64,000 bases of DNA, taken from Planctomycetota bacterium (GTDB taxonomy: Bacteria > Planctomycetota > Planctomycetia > Planctomycetales > Planctomycetaceae). Position numbers and translations under genes: made by a program. How positions within the stretch are numbered: the stretch's first letter is position 1; the number at the start of each line of letters is the position of its first letter. The stretch is from the NCBI GenBank assembly GCA_022600195.1, contig JAHZKX010000032.1, positions 62,001-126,000 on the forward strand, read 5' to 3'. Positions 1-9,357 of the stretch are shown in pieces. The notes beneath the pieces were generated by a model that had not been told where the DNA came from, did no database searches, and saw nothing but the letters and a program-made list of their open reading frames with translations.

Positions 1-2
1 GA

Positions 3-134
3 TTCCTGGGAATGACCACACTGAATGAAGATCAACAGGAGGAATTAAATCCTCCCGACTGGGCTGCTTTTAGCCTAATGTCAATTGGTGCCGTGACAAT
101 GTTGTACGCAGCAGCATTACCCAAGAGACGATAA
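3..134 (+). CDS. C-terminal fragment of a probable membrane protein (truncated by window start)
   Basis: Open frame from base 3 to TAA at 132-134: FLGMTTLNEDQQEELNPPDWAAFSLMSIGAVTMLYAAALPKRR*. Confidence 0.55.
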   Translation, partial: FLGMTTLNEDQQEELNPPDWAAFSLMSIGAVTMLYAAALPKRR

Positions 135-160
135 TCAGCCAAAACGCAAATCGTACAATC

Positions 161-200
161 AAACAGCGATGAATTATTCTGATTCATCGCTGTTTTTTTT
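161..200 (+). terminator. Rho-independent terminator
   Basis: AAACAGCGATGAAT / ATTCATCGCTGTTT perfect 14-bp stem, followed by a T-run. Confidence 0.9.
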
Positions 201-842
201 ATTTAAGGACTCCAATCGCAGCGTTGCCCAAAGGCTTGGATCCTGTTCGAAAGGAAATTCATGATCAACAATCATGAACTGGTCACCTAATTCGGAATCA
301 GAAATGGCATAATATAAACCGAGTTGAGGGGTGAGAGAGGGATCGAACCCATTCAGAACTGAGGCGGGAAACCAGATATCTAATTCATACCCTGTGGACT
401 GAAACTTCGTCCAGAGTTGAATTTTGGAAAGATCGCAGAGAGGTGCATCGGCTTGTGCTCGATGAATGGGGTGTTGCGTACAGGTTGCCTTATTCTGGCC
501 TCGAGATTTTCCCGCCGGATGAAATTCAAATAAATGACAGTATCGATTGGCACGATGAATGGTTTTTGTATCCCTGGTGTCAATCCAAACCTGAAAAGTA
601 TCCGTGGAAGTTGTGGGGTGCTGTTTCTGGTCTACTTTTAATCCTATCCCCAGACCATTCTTGTTCCAGGCAACTTTCACTTTTCCCCAATTACCTGATT
701 CCTGGTCAAATGTTAAATCTGGAATCGAGGCGGATTCCGACAGATTCAGTAATCTGCCTCGTTTATGAGGTAGATTGCTAATCTCTGGAATCAAAATGGA
801 ATGTCGAAATAAGAATGAATATGGGATGATGGGCATTATCAA
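174..842 (-). CDS. Hypothetical protein, CBM9/DOMON-like fold suspected
   Basis: 222 aa ORF; pattern VAWNKNGLGIGLKV...FQVWIDTRDTKTIHRANRYCHLFEF resembles family 9 carbohydrate-binding-like domains. Confidence 0.6.
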   Translation of the reverse strand: MIMPIIPYSFLFRHSILIPEISNLPHKRGRLLNLSESASIPDLTFDQESGNWGKVKVAWNKNGLGIGLKVDQKQHPTTSTDTFQVWIDTRDTKTIHRANRYCHLFEFHPAGKSRGQNKATCTQHPIHRAQADAPLCDLSKIQLWTKFQSTGYELDIWFPASVLNGFDPSLTPQLGLYYAISDSELGDQFMIVDHEFPFEQDPSLWATLRLESLNKKNSDESE

Positions 843-992
843 TAAAGCTCTGGTGTTCTGAGGAACTTTTAAAATAATCAGTGACTGTTAGAATCATAAC
901 AATTGCGAATGTGTGATACCATCAATCCACAAAACATTTATTATAGCTGATTTTCATACATCGAATCTTCATATTTAACATACATGTGACTT

Positions 993-3524
993 ATGCAGCA
1001 TCAGGAATTGATTGAAATTCGCGGCGCGCGTTGCCATAACCTTAAAAATATTAACGTGGACCTTCCCCGTAATCAGCTGATTGTCGTAACGGGGCTCAGT
1101 GGCAGTGGTAAGAGTAGTCTAGTTTTTGACACGCTGTACAGCGAAGGACAGAGGCGTTTCCTGGAAAACCTGGCCCCTGGAACGCGCCAGTTATTCAGCC
1201 AGATGCAACCCGCGGACGTTGATTCGATCAGTGGATTGCCCCCAACTATCAGCATAGATCAAGCACAACGGAATTATTCCCGTCGCAGCACTCTAGCTAC
1301 AATAACGGAGTTACATGAATATTTTCGATTACTTTATGCCAAACTGGGAATCGTCTACTGCGTCGAATGTCATCAGCCACTGCATCAGCAGTCTGCCAAA
1401 CAGATTGTTGATCTGATTCTTGCCTTAGAACAGCGACAAAAAGTAATGATTCTCGCTCCGGTGCGTGCGGCAAAAAAAGGGGATCATCTAGCGACATTGA
1501 ACAAAATTGCAAAAGAGGGATTTCTTCGTGCCAGAATAGATGGCGTTATTGTTGATATCACTCAACCGCAGGAGCTTCAGTCTGATCAATACCACGACAT
1601 TGAAATTATCATCGATCGAATCATTGTAAAAGAGGGGATCAGTGCACGTCTCAAGGAGTCTATTGACCTGGCATTAAAGCATGGTAATGGTACCTGTGTT
1701 GTCAGCCAGCAAACGAATGAAGGCTGGTCAGATCGATTTATGAGTGTCAAGCTTGCCTGCGGAAAGTGTGCCCTTAGTTATCCTGATCCCGAACCGCGCG
1801 GCTTCAGTTTCAACAGTCCCTTTGGAGCATGCGCTGGGTGTCAGGGGTTAGGTGTGATTGATAGTGATGTTGATTCACAATCTGAGCAGGCATGTCCAGA
1901 GTGTCAAGGAACACGACTCAATGCATACACCCGTTCTATTAAGTTAAATGGTCAATCCATAGATCAGTTATTGGATCTGACTTCTCCGGCTCTCTTATCA
2001 TGGTTGGAAGAATGGAAGAGCACTGAGCTGAACCAAAGCGATCTACAAAACCAGAAAGTAGCGGATCAGATTTTACCAGCTATTCAAAGCAAGCTGAATT
2101 ACCTGATTGAGATCGGCTTAAGTTATATAGCACTGAGCCGACCTGCACTCACATTGTCTGGTGGAGAGACTCAAAGGGCGCGACTGGCTTCCTGCCTGGG
2201 TTCAGGGATCACTGGAGCCTGCTATATTCTGGATGAGCCAACAACGGGCTTACATAACAACGAAACAGAAAAATTGTTAAAAATCCTACAACGACTGAAA
2301 GAATCCGGAAATACAATTGTCGTCGTCGAGCATGATCTGGATGTGGTCAGGGCAAGTGATTATATACTTGATCTTGGTCCCAAGGCTGGAGCTCAAGGCG
2401 GCGAGATTGTAGCTTCGGGTACCTATCAGTCAGTCGTTCAGAATAAGCGATCCTATACTTCCCGTGCATTAAATTCCGAATTGAAACTCAATAATCCAGA
2501 TGTAACCAGAACCGTTTCGGAGATTGTCCTCAAGGATGCAAATCTTCACAATTTAAAAAACGTCACACTCAAAGTGCCCTTGCAGAAACTGGTTTGCGTG
2601 ACTGGTGTCAGTGGTTGTGGAAAAAGTACTCTCGTGATCGAAACACTGGTTCCCGCACTTAAGTCAGAAATGAAGGGAAAGCAAGCACGTTCGTTGGAGT
2701 ATCATTCTTTGAGTTTCAATGAATCTGTGCAACAGATCAAAAAAATCGATCAATCGCCGATCGGAAGAAGCGGGCGTTCCAACCCTGCTACCTATTGTGG
2801 AGTGTGGGATGAAATTCGCAAACTTTTTGCAAAAACGAAGTTATCTCGTATGCGGGGATATACAGCCAGGCGTTTTAGCTTTAACGCTAAAGGAGGCCGC
2901 TGTGATTTTTGTCAAGGTCAAGGATCGCGTCGTGTTGAGTTACAATTTCTTCCTACGATTTTTCTTCCCTGTCGAGAATGCAAAACGAAACGTTTTAATA
3001 GACAGACATTATCAATTAAGTATCGAGAAAAAACTGTTAGTGAGATTCTCGAAATGTCCATCAAAGAAGCAGCCATTTTTTTTGATCAGATCCCCAAAAT
3101 CAGAAGTCGGCTGAAACTGCTGGAAGAACTTGGACTGGATTATCTTCAGCTGGGACAACCAGCCTATATGCTTTCAGGAGGCGAAGCGCAAAGGCTAAAA
3201 CTCGCTACAGAACTGGTGACGGGAAGTGCTGGCGGGACACTCTTTGTTCTGGATGAACCGACAAGAGGTCTGCATTCGACAGATATCGATGGATTTCTAA
3301 AAGTGTTATCTCGACTAACACAGGAAGGAAATACTGTTCTGATGATTGAACATCATCCTCAGGCCATTTGTGCCTCTGATTGGATTATCGACATGGGACC
3401 GGATGGGGGAGAGGCTGGTGGATATATCATTGACTGTGGAACTCCTGCAGAAATTGCGGCACGCAGGACAGGGCATACTGGTGAGATGTTGAGTAATCTA
3501 TCTGCAGCAATTAATAAAAGGTGA
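993..3524 (+). CDS. uvrA: UvrA-like excinuclease ABC subunit A paralogue (short form)
   Basis: Two ABC cassettes: GLSGSGKSSL and GVSGCGKSTL Walker A, LSGGETQR and LSGGEAQR signatures, CxxC zinc modules. Confidence 0.93.
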   Translation: MQHQELIEIRGARCHNLKNINVDLPRNQLIVVTGLSGSGKSSLVFDTLYSEGQRRFLENLAPGTRQLFSQMQPADVDSISGLPPTISIDQAQRNYSRRSTLATITELHEYFRLLYAKLGIVYCVECHQPLHQQSAKQIVDLILALEQRQKVMILAPVRAAKKGDHLATLNKIAKEGFLRARIDGVIVDITQPQELQSDQYHDIEIIIDRIIVKEGISARLKESIDLALKHGNGTCVVSQQTNEGWSDRFMSVKLACGKCALSYPDPEPRGFSFNSPFGACAGCQGLGVIDSDVDSQSEQACPECQGTRLNAYTRSIKLNGQSIDQLLDLTSPALLSWLEEWKSTELNQSDLQNQKVADQILPAIQSKLNYLIEIGLSYIALSRPALTLSGGETQRARLASCLGSGITGACYILDEPTTGLHNNETEKLLKILQRLKESGNTIVVVEHDLDVVRASDYILDLGPKAGAQGGEIVASGTYQSVVQNKRSYTSRALNSELKLNNPDVTRTVSEIVLKDANLHNLKNVTLKVPLQKLVCVTGVSGCGKSTLVIETLVPALKSEMKGKQARSLEYHSLSFNESVQQIKKIDQSPIGRSGRSNPATYCGVWDEIRKLFAKTKLSRMRGYTARRFSFNAKGGRCDFCQGQGSRRVELQFLPTIFLPCRECKTKRFNRQTLSIKYREKTVSEILEMSIKEAAIFFDQIPKIRSRLKLLEELGLDYLQLGQPAYMLSGGEAQRLKLATELVTGSAGGTLFVLDEPTRGLHSTDIDGFLKVLSRLTQEGNTVLMIEHHPQAICASDWIIDMGPDGGEAGGYIIDCGTPAEIAARRTGHTGEMLSNLSAAINKR

Positions 3525-3648
3525 TAAATTCCTCTAAAAGAACGAATCCGGAATCCTGTCAGCAAAACCTGTTTTCGTTATACTGAAAGCAACAGGAAAC
3601 GCGAGACGTTATACTGAGAACCAAATTTCTTTTAGAATTATAAGACTG

Positions 3649-4128
3649 ATGACCGAAACAGAAAAACCACTGAAATATTTTAATGAATACGGAATCTCGT
3701 TTGAATATCCCAGTGACTGGGAGTTGACAAAAGAGGTTGATGAAACCAATAGCGAAATACAAATCAATATCGCTGCAGGAGATTCTTCGTTTTGGTTAAT
3801 TTCTTTATATTTTGCAGATATTTCCGTGGAAGAATTATATAATCAATCAATAAAAGTGTTTCAGGAAGAATACCCGGAACTTGATATTTACAAGGTCAAT
3901 ACGGAGTTGGCTGGGAATAAATGCCTTGGTTGTGATATCGAATTTGTTTGCTCTGAATTGATCAATAGCGCTTATTTGAGACTGTTTCAAACGGAGTTAT
4001 TCACGGCTCTTGTCCTTTATCAAGGGACTGATCAGGATTTAAAAACAACTCTGACCGATCTTGAAGCAATCTCGAACAGTCTGGATTGTTTTGGTAGCGA
4101 CTATCAAGGATATTTAGATATCATTTAA
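3649..4128 (+). CDS. Hypothetical protein (PsbP/DUF1795-like)
   Basis: 159 aa; starts YFNEYGISFEYPSDWEL, a motif typical of this fold. Confidence 0.55.
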   Translation: MTETEKPLKYFNEYGISFEYPSDWELTKEVDETNSEIQINIAAGDSSFWLISLYFADISVEELYNQSIKVFQEEYPELDIYKVNTELAGNKCLGCDIEFVCSELINSAYLRLFQTELFTALVLYQGTDQDLKTTLTDLEAISNSLDCFGSDYQGYLDII

Positions 4129-4305
4129 ACAAAATGTCCCAGACTAAAACCTGGAAAATCAAAGATTGATTCTCAAAGTGATTCGACTTTATAATGTTGG
4201 TGACCGAAATTATTTGAAATGAACGATCAAGTATGATACGTATCTGTAGTACAATTGTCTAAACGCGTTCTATTACCGAAATCTGCGGGTTTATAGTTCA
4301 GGAGC

Positions 4306-4539
4306 ATGCCAATGTCAGCGGAAATTGAATCACATGAAGTCGAGAGCATTGGAGTTGTTGCAGGGGTTGTCTGGAAATATTTGAGTGAACATGATCCTGT
4401 AACATTAAGTAAATTATCTCGGGAAATAGATGCACCACGTGATCTTGTGATGCAAGCAGTTGGCTGGCTTGGTAGAGAAGGTAAAATTGAATTTCAAAAA
4501 GGCGCAAGGAGTAAACTAATATCACTTACCAGTGAATAG
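4306..4539 (+). CDS. Small winged helix-turn-helix protein (DUF2582-like)
   Basis: 77 aa: VAGVVWKYLSEHDPVTLSKLSREIDAPRDLVMQAVGWLGREGKIEFQKG. Confidence 0.75.
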   Translation: MPMSAEIESHEVESIGVVAGVVWKYLSEHDPVTLSKLSREIDAPRDLVMQAVGWLGREGKIEFQKGARSKLISLTSE

Positions 4540-4650
4540 AACTGATATGAATGAATTCGTTTCTGAGTATTCAAAGCTCAGAATGGATTTCTGCTGATAC
4601 CGAGTCAACCAATTATTTCTGGATTGCCTTTAAGAAAGAATTTCACACTA

Positions 4651-5604
4651 ATGAATGACTCAAATCTCGTAGAATTATTGCAACAGGCACGCCAATATTT
4701 AAAAGCACAAGATATTGACAAGGCAATTGAGACTTATCAAAGAGTCATTAATATCAAACCTGGTGAGAAAAAAGCACATACTGGTATTGCTGCTGCTTAT
4801 TTTCAATTAAAGCAATACCCTGAAGCGATAACGCATTTTGAGGAACTCACTCGATTAGCACCTGCAGAACCGTCACCCTATATTAATATAGGTGCCATCT
4901 ACAACCGAATGGGAGAATATCAAAAGGCTTTAAGTATTCTACGAAAAGCAATCCAGAAAGATAAAAAATCAGCTGATGCCTTCTATAACATGGGAATCGC
5001 TCATAAAGGATTAAATCAATTAAGCATGGCAGTGACTGCCTACAAGCAGTCTGTGATATTTGATCCTGAAATGGTTGATGCTCATTTTAATCTGGGCAAT
5101 GTTTATCTGGAAATGAAAAATTATACACAGGCACAATTGAGTTTTTCTAAAGCACTCGAAATTTCGCCCGGGTTCCAAAAAGCAATCAATGCATTAAATA
5201 AACTGGATGAGGAATCGGAGAAAGCCAAACAAAAAATCAATCCTTTTGGACGACTGGTTAATGAATCAACCTTAAGGAAAAAAGATATTACAATATCCAG
5301 CCGCAAACTCACTGCCGAAGAACGTGAGAAAGATCGTCGTGAACTTCATAGTCTCTGTGAAGAGGTTAAAGAAATATCCCAATTAATTGTTGGCGATTTG
5401 AAAGAGGAGGTCGTGCCCAGTTTACTAAACTTAAATCGTTGTATTTCTCAAGGCGAGAAGCACTATTCGGAGCTTGATGAATCGAACAATCGGTTTTTGG
5501 GTCGTGTAAAAATCATGAGGGAAGTACGGAAGCAGCTCAAGAAAAAAATACTGGAAATCCGGGCGCATGAAGAAATGGTCAACACAACTACATTGGAGAA
5601 CTAA
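4651..5604 (+). CDS. TPR repeat protein
   Basis: Tandem TPR motifs (AYFQLKQYPEAITHFEELTRLAPAEP etc.); ATG at 4651 preferred over TTG at 4624. Confidence 0.85.
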   Translation: MNDSNLVELLQQARQYLKAQDIDKAIETYQRVINIKPGEKKAHTGIAAAYFQLKQYPEAITHFEELTRLAPAEPSPYINIGAIYNRMGEYQKALSILRKAIQKDKKSADAFYNMGIAHKGLNQLSMAVTAYKQSVIFDPEMVDAHFNLGNVYLEMKNYTQAQLSFSKALEISPGFQKAINALNKLDEESEKAKQKINPFGRLVNESTLRKKDITISSRKLTAEEREKDRRELHSLCEEVKEISQLIVGDLKEEVVPSLLNLNRCISQGEKHYSELDESNNRFLGRVKIMREVRKQLKKKILEIRAHEEMVNTTTLEN

Positions 5605-5621
5605 AACATAATGCTTCATAA

Positions 5622-8237
5622 TTATTCCTGGTGGAGAAAAGGAATCACTTCGAGTTTTCCTTTATGATCGATCCGACAGGTGATGGCACCATGTTTGTAG
5701 GTTGTGAATAATTGAGTTTCAGATGAATAAATATTTTGCAACTTTGAATTCGCCACTTTTTTACCACAACTGACGATGACATAGTCAGGATTGGCCCAAT
5801 GAGCCAGTTCAGCCGTATTTGCAGTAAGACTGCCATGGTGCGGAGAAAGTAGCACGTCTACTGGATCTATCACGGTTTCTCTCAGTAGCTTTTCTAGTCC
5901 TTCCCCTTCTAAATCGCCTGTCAGAAGTATTCTACGTCCCTTAAATGAGAGCAGAATCGTTAAGCTGGCTGCGTTATCTGTCTCGTATTTTTTTGAAAAA
6001 TCGGGATGCAATACTTCAATCGTCACTTCTTGATCTAAATGGATGTAATCTCCCCGGCCAATTATTTTCACTGGCACATGGTGTTGTTCTGCTATATTGC
6101 ATAGAAGCAGTGTCCCATATTGTTTTTGATCAAGAAAAGATTGTGGAAAAGCCAGTTCGCGCACGTACTGATCTGCAACCAGCTTTGAGGCTGCGTTGAA
6201 GTGATCACGATCTGCATGAGATATCAAAAGCAAATCAACTCGTCGAATTCCACGAGCTAACAAAGTGTTCTTGATTTTGGGATATGTGTTTTTAACAGGT
6301 GACATTGATCCTGCGTCATAAAGTATTGACTGCCCCTGGGGAGTTTCTATTAAAATTGAGACACCGTGATTGACAGCAATAAAAGTGCATTGCAAGGAAG
6401 CGGAACGAGTTGCAAACAACGGGATCAGGACACCTGTAATGATCCAGGCCGGAATGATTACCAGCCTTAACTTGCGTAGGATCCAGTTCCCACCAAGCAA
6501 TGTGCTAAATTGAAACGGGATGATTGCTGATAAAATCAATAAGTAATATATAACCAGCCACCAGACTGGAGGACTCGGTAACTCAAAATGAGCGAAAGGA
6601 ATTTCAGATGCTGTTTCAACAATCCAGAGCAGGGCACGCAAACTGTAGTCGAAGCAGTACCCAAAAAAAGCGGCAGAAAACGGAATGACTGCTCCGACGA
6701 ATATTAATAAATATCCCAATAATAAAATCAGGAACAAAAATGGAAAAATCAGAGTGTTGATTAACAGGCCAATGGGGGCAAGTAGATTAAAGTGGTAAAG
6801 CACAAGTGGGGCGGTGGCAATCCAAATGAAGAACGTCACAAGAAAGATGCTGTAAAGTAAACGAAAATATCGAATCATGAACCATTGCAGAGCCGACTGT
6901 AAAACCGGGTCACGGGCCAGGATTCGCCATTTTAGTGGAACCCAGTCTTGCTGGAACGGGTTTTGATAAAACCCTTGCTGAATGGTCCAGAGAATTGAAG
7001 ATACGGCAAGAAATGAAAGTTGCGTTCCGACATCAAATAAGTCAGTTGGGTTAATCATCAGAATGATGATCGCGGTAATACATATCAAATTCAATGTGGT
7101 AATGGTTCGCCAGTTGATGAGACCCAACGTAACCAGTCCGCAAAAGGAAGCTGCCCTGAGAATAGGGGGGCGGATTTCTATAATTGATAGATAAAATATG
7201 ATCGCACAGATCAAGAGTATTACGGCAACCGTTCGGGGAGTGTTCAAAAGGTGACAAATACTCCAGACAAATATCGTAAAAAAACCGATATGCAAACCGG
7301 AAATCGCCAAAAAATGAATCAGCCCCGATTGGCTGAACTTTTTACGCAGTTCGGGATTGAGTTCTGAACGATCCCCTAGTAAAAGTGCCAGCCCAAGAGA
7401 CTGGGTTGATTCACTGGTATTATTAATGATTAGTTGGGCCATGAAATCATGTATTTGTTGACGGACCGTGTTTAATGCAATGCCTCCTGATTTAGATACA
7501 ACTTTTATTGCACGCGAGGATTTGACTGTTAAAAAAGCATTAATCTTTTGTTTTCGAAAATGGGTTTGAAGATCGAAATCATTTGGATTGTCTGGCATCG
7601 AAAACAACTTAAGATAACCGACTAGCTCTATCGTATCACCAATTGAAAACCGAGTGTTCTGAATATGAGGTGTTGGATCAAGCGGATCCGTGACTGTAAC
7701 TCGAATTTTCCCTGAAACAGAGGTTTTAGTAGTCTCTTGAATGACTTCCTTGCACTCAAGAATGAAACTGGTTCGTTGTGCAGGCTGATCAGGATTTAGC
7801 TGTTCTTCTTTTGCTGATACTTGAATCAGTGGTTTCGTGCTTATTACGCCTGTAATACGAATCAGTTCAGTTGGTTTATCGAGTTGGTCATGGCCATTAA
7901 GCAATCGAGTAATATGATTGTGAGAGTGTGAGAGCCAGAACTCGTGATGGCGCATCCCCCCCAGGCAGAGAACCATAACTAGTAATAGCATCGTTGAAGA
8001 TGAGTTCCAACGAAGTCGAAAGCTGATAACCCAGCAAATGACGAGTATGATACTGAAAAATATCCAGTGCAATAGCTCCGGCTGAAAACAGGAATCAAAC
8101 AGAATTCCCAGAGAGAAAAAGATCAGTATACTTAGAGCAGGAGAACGTTCTGATGTTTTCAGAACCAGGTCCGGCTTTATCGCAGCAGCATTAATAAGGG
8201 GCGAAGATTCACTCATTGTTAATGGGACCACAATCAA
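5622..8237 (-). CDS. comEC: ComEC/Rec2-family competence protein with C-terminal metallo-beta-lactamase domain
   Basis: Multi-TM competence region (FLAISGLHIGFF) plus LLISHADRDHFNAASKL MBL motif. Confidence 0.9.
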   Translation of the reverse strand: MIVVPLTMSESSPLINAAAIKPDLVLKTSERSPALSILIFFSLGILFDSCFQPELLHWIFFSIILVICWVISFRLRWNSSSTMLLLVMVLCLGGMRHHEFWLSHSHNHITRLLNGHDQLDKPTELIRITGVISTKPLIQVSAKEEQLNPDQPAQRTSFILECKEVIQETTKTSVSGKIRVTVTDPLDPTPHIQNTRFSIGDTIELVGYLKLFSMPDNPNDFDLQTHFRKQKINAFLTVKSSRAIKVVSKSGGIALNTVRQQIHDFMAQLIINNTSESTQSLGLALLLGDRSELNPELRKKFSQSGLIHFLAISGLHIGFFTIFVWSICHLLNTPRTVAVILLICAIIFYLSIIEIRPPILRAASFCGLVTLGLINWRTITTLNLICITAIIILMINPTDLFDVGTQLSFLAVSSILWTIQQGFYQNPFQQDWVPLKWRILARDPVLQSALQWFMIRYFRLLYSIFLVTFFIWIATAPLVLYHFNLLAPIGLLINTLIFPFLFLILLLGYLLIFVGAVIPFSAAFFGYCFDYSLRALLWIVETASEIPFAHFELPSPPVWWLVIYYLLILSAIIPFQFSTLLGGNWILRKLRLVIIPAWIITGVLIPLFATRSASLQCTFIAVNHGVSILIETPQGQSILYDAGSMSPVKNTYPKIKNTLLARGIRRVDLLLISHADRDHFNAASKLVADQYVRELAFPQSFLDQKQYGTLLLCNIAEQHHVPVKIIGRGDYIHLDQEVTIEVLHPDFSKKYETDNAASLTILLSFKGRRILLTGDLEGEGLEKLLRETVIDPVDVLLSPHHGSLTANTAELAHWANPDYVIVSCGKKVANSKLQNIYSSETQLFTTYKHGAITCRIDHKGKLEVIPFLHQE

Positions 8238-8247
8238 AATAAATAGT

Positions 8248-9198
8248 TTACTGTTCCTGTGGTAAATTCAGATCAACTTGATTGTGCATTGTGTATAAGC
8301 GAAACCGATTACCATCTGGGATCAATAGCCCACTAGACTGATTTGCATCGGGTGGGGTGAGTGGGTTACGAGAATATTTAGTCCAATGTATCATATCTTT
8401 CGAGGCTGCAATATTCGTTGTCCACAAAGCAGGCTTTTGAATCGCAGCAGAGCCGTGATAAATCATGTAGTAAGTATTTCGGTATTTGATAATCTGGTTC
8501 ATTGCGATCAACTTCTGGTCGTAAGCTTTCGGTCCGGGCTTCATCACAGGCTGATCATGATTCAGATTCTTCCAGGTTTTTAAATCTGATGAACTCGCCA
8601 GCCAGATACCGGCATCCCGTCTCTCATAAAATAGAAACCAGATTCCATTTTCAAACCAGGCGACCGGCGTCCCGCGCGGACCTTCGGGTATCGGTTCACC
8701 GTTTGACAGTCGAATGTCCAACGGGCCGACTCGCTTCCAGTTAATACCATCGGTAGAAGTCAAGCGTTGTGCAATATCGCCCGCTCCTTCTGCAAACATA
8801 TGATAAGTGTCATCTTGTTTGACGACCATCATATCCTCAACCCAATAATCTTTGTAAATTGGGTTGCAAGGTGATCGGGTCCAATGGATTCCATCACAAG
8901 AAGAAGCATATCCCAGCATTTTCAAGCCGGGTCGAGTTCCGTCATAACCCGTAAACCACATGTGATAAAAATTGCCTTCTTTGAGAATCCATCCACGTTC
9001 ACGTATTTTTACATCCCAATGACCGGGGCCGTTTGCTTCAAAAATCGGATTATTCCTGTACGGGACAAAATGCGTCAACTCTTCAGGGAATTTGATGTCT
9101 TCAGCAGTAGCTGTATTGCTGACACCACAAAACAAGATTGCCAGGAGCAAACACTTTCGAAGCAAAAAAAGAGTTGAATTGAATTGAATTCGGTGCAT
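8248..9198 (-). CDS. Secreted glycosidase-like protein (GH43/five-bladed beta-propeller type)
   Basis: Signal peptide after MHRIQF; repeats like FYHMWFTGYDG, GIHWTRSPCNPIY, TWKNLNHDQPVM; ORF extends to 9243 but ATG at 9198 is better. Confidence 0.7.
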   Translation of the reverse strand: MHRIQFNSTLFLLRKCLLLAILFCGVSNTATAEDIKFPEELTHFVPYRNNPIFEANGPGHWDVKIRERGWILKEGNFYHMWFTGYDGTRPGLKMLGYASSCDGIHWTRSPCNPIYKDYWVEDMMVVKQDDTYHMFAEGAGDIAQRLTSTDGINWKRVGPLDIRLSNGEPIPEGPRGTPVAWFENGIWFLFYERRDAGIWLASSSDLKTWKNLNHDQPVMKPGPKAYDQKLIAMNQIIKYRNTYYMIYHGSAAIQKPALWTTNIAASKDMIHWTKYSRNPLTPPDANQSSGLLIPDGNRFRLYTMHNQVDLNLPQEQ

Positions 9199-9357
9199 TT
9201 TTTTCCAATCATCAGGTTTATAAAATTTTCTCTCCCATCTCACTGAAGTTTCGCTATTATACGCAAATCGATATCAAAAATACAAAGTACGATTACTGAA
9301 TTTGGGTTGCTGCAGAAGTTATCTGTTGACTTGAATTCGATTTTTAAAGGATCTCTC

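Noticed and set aside
2719-3114. 131-aa ORF in another frame of uvrA
   Set aside because: Shadow frame inside a well-supported CDS.
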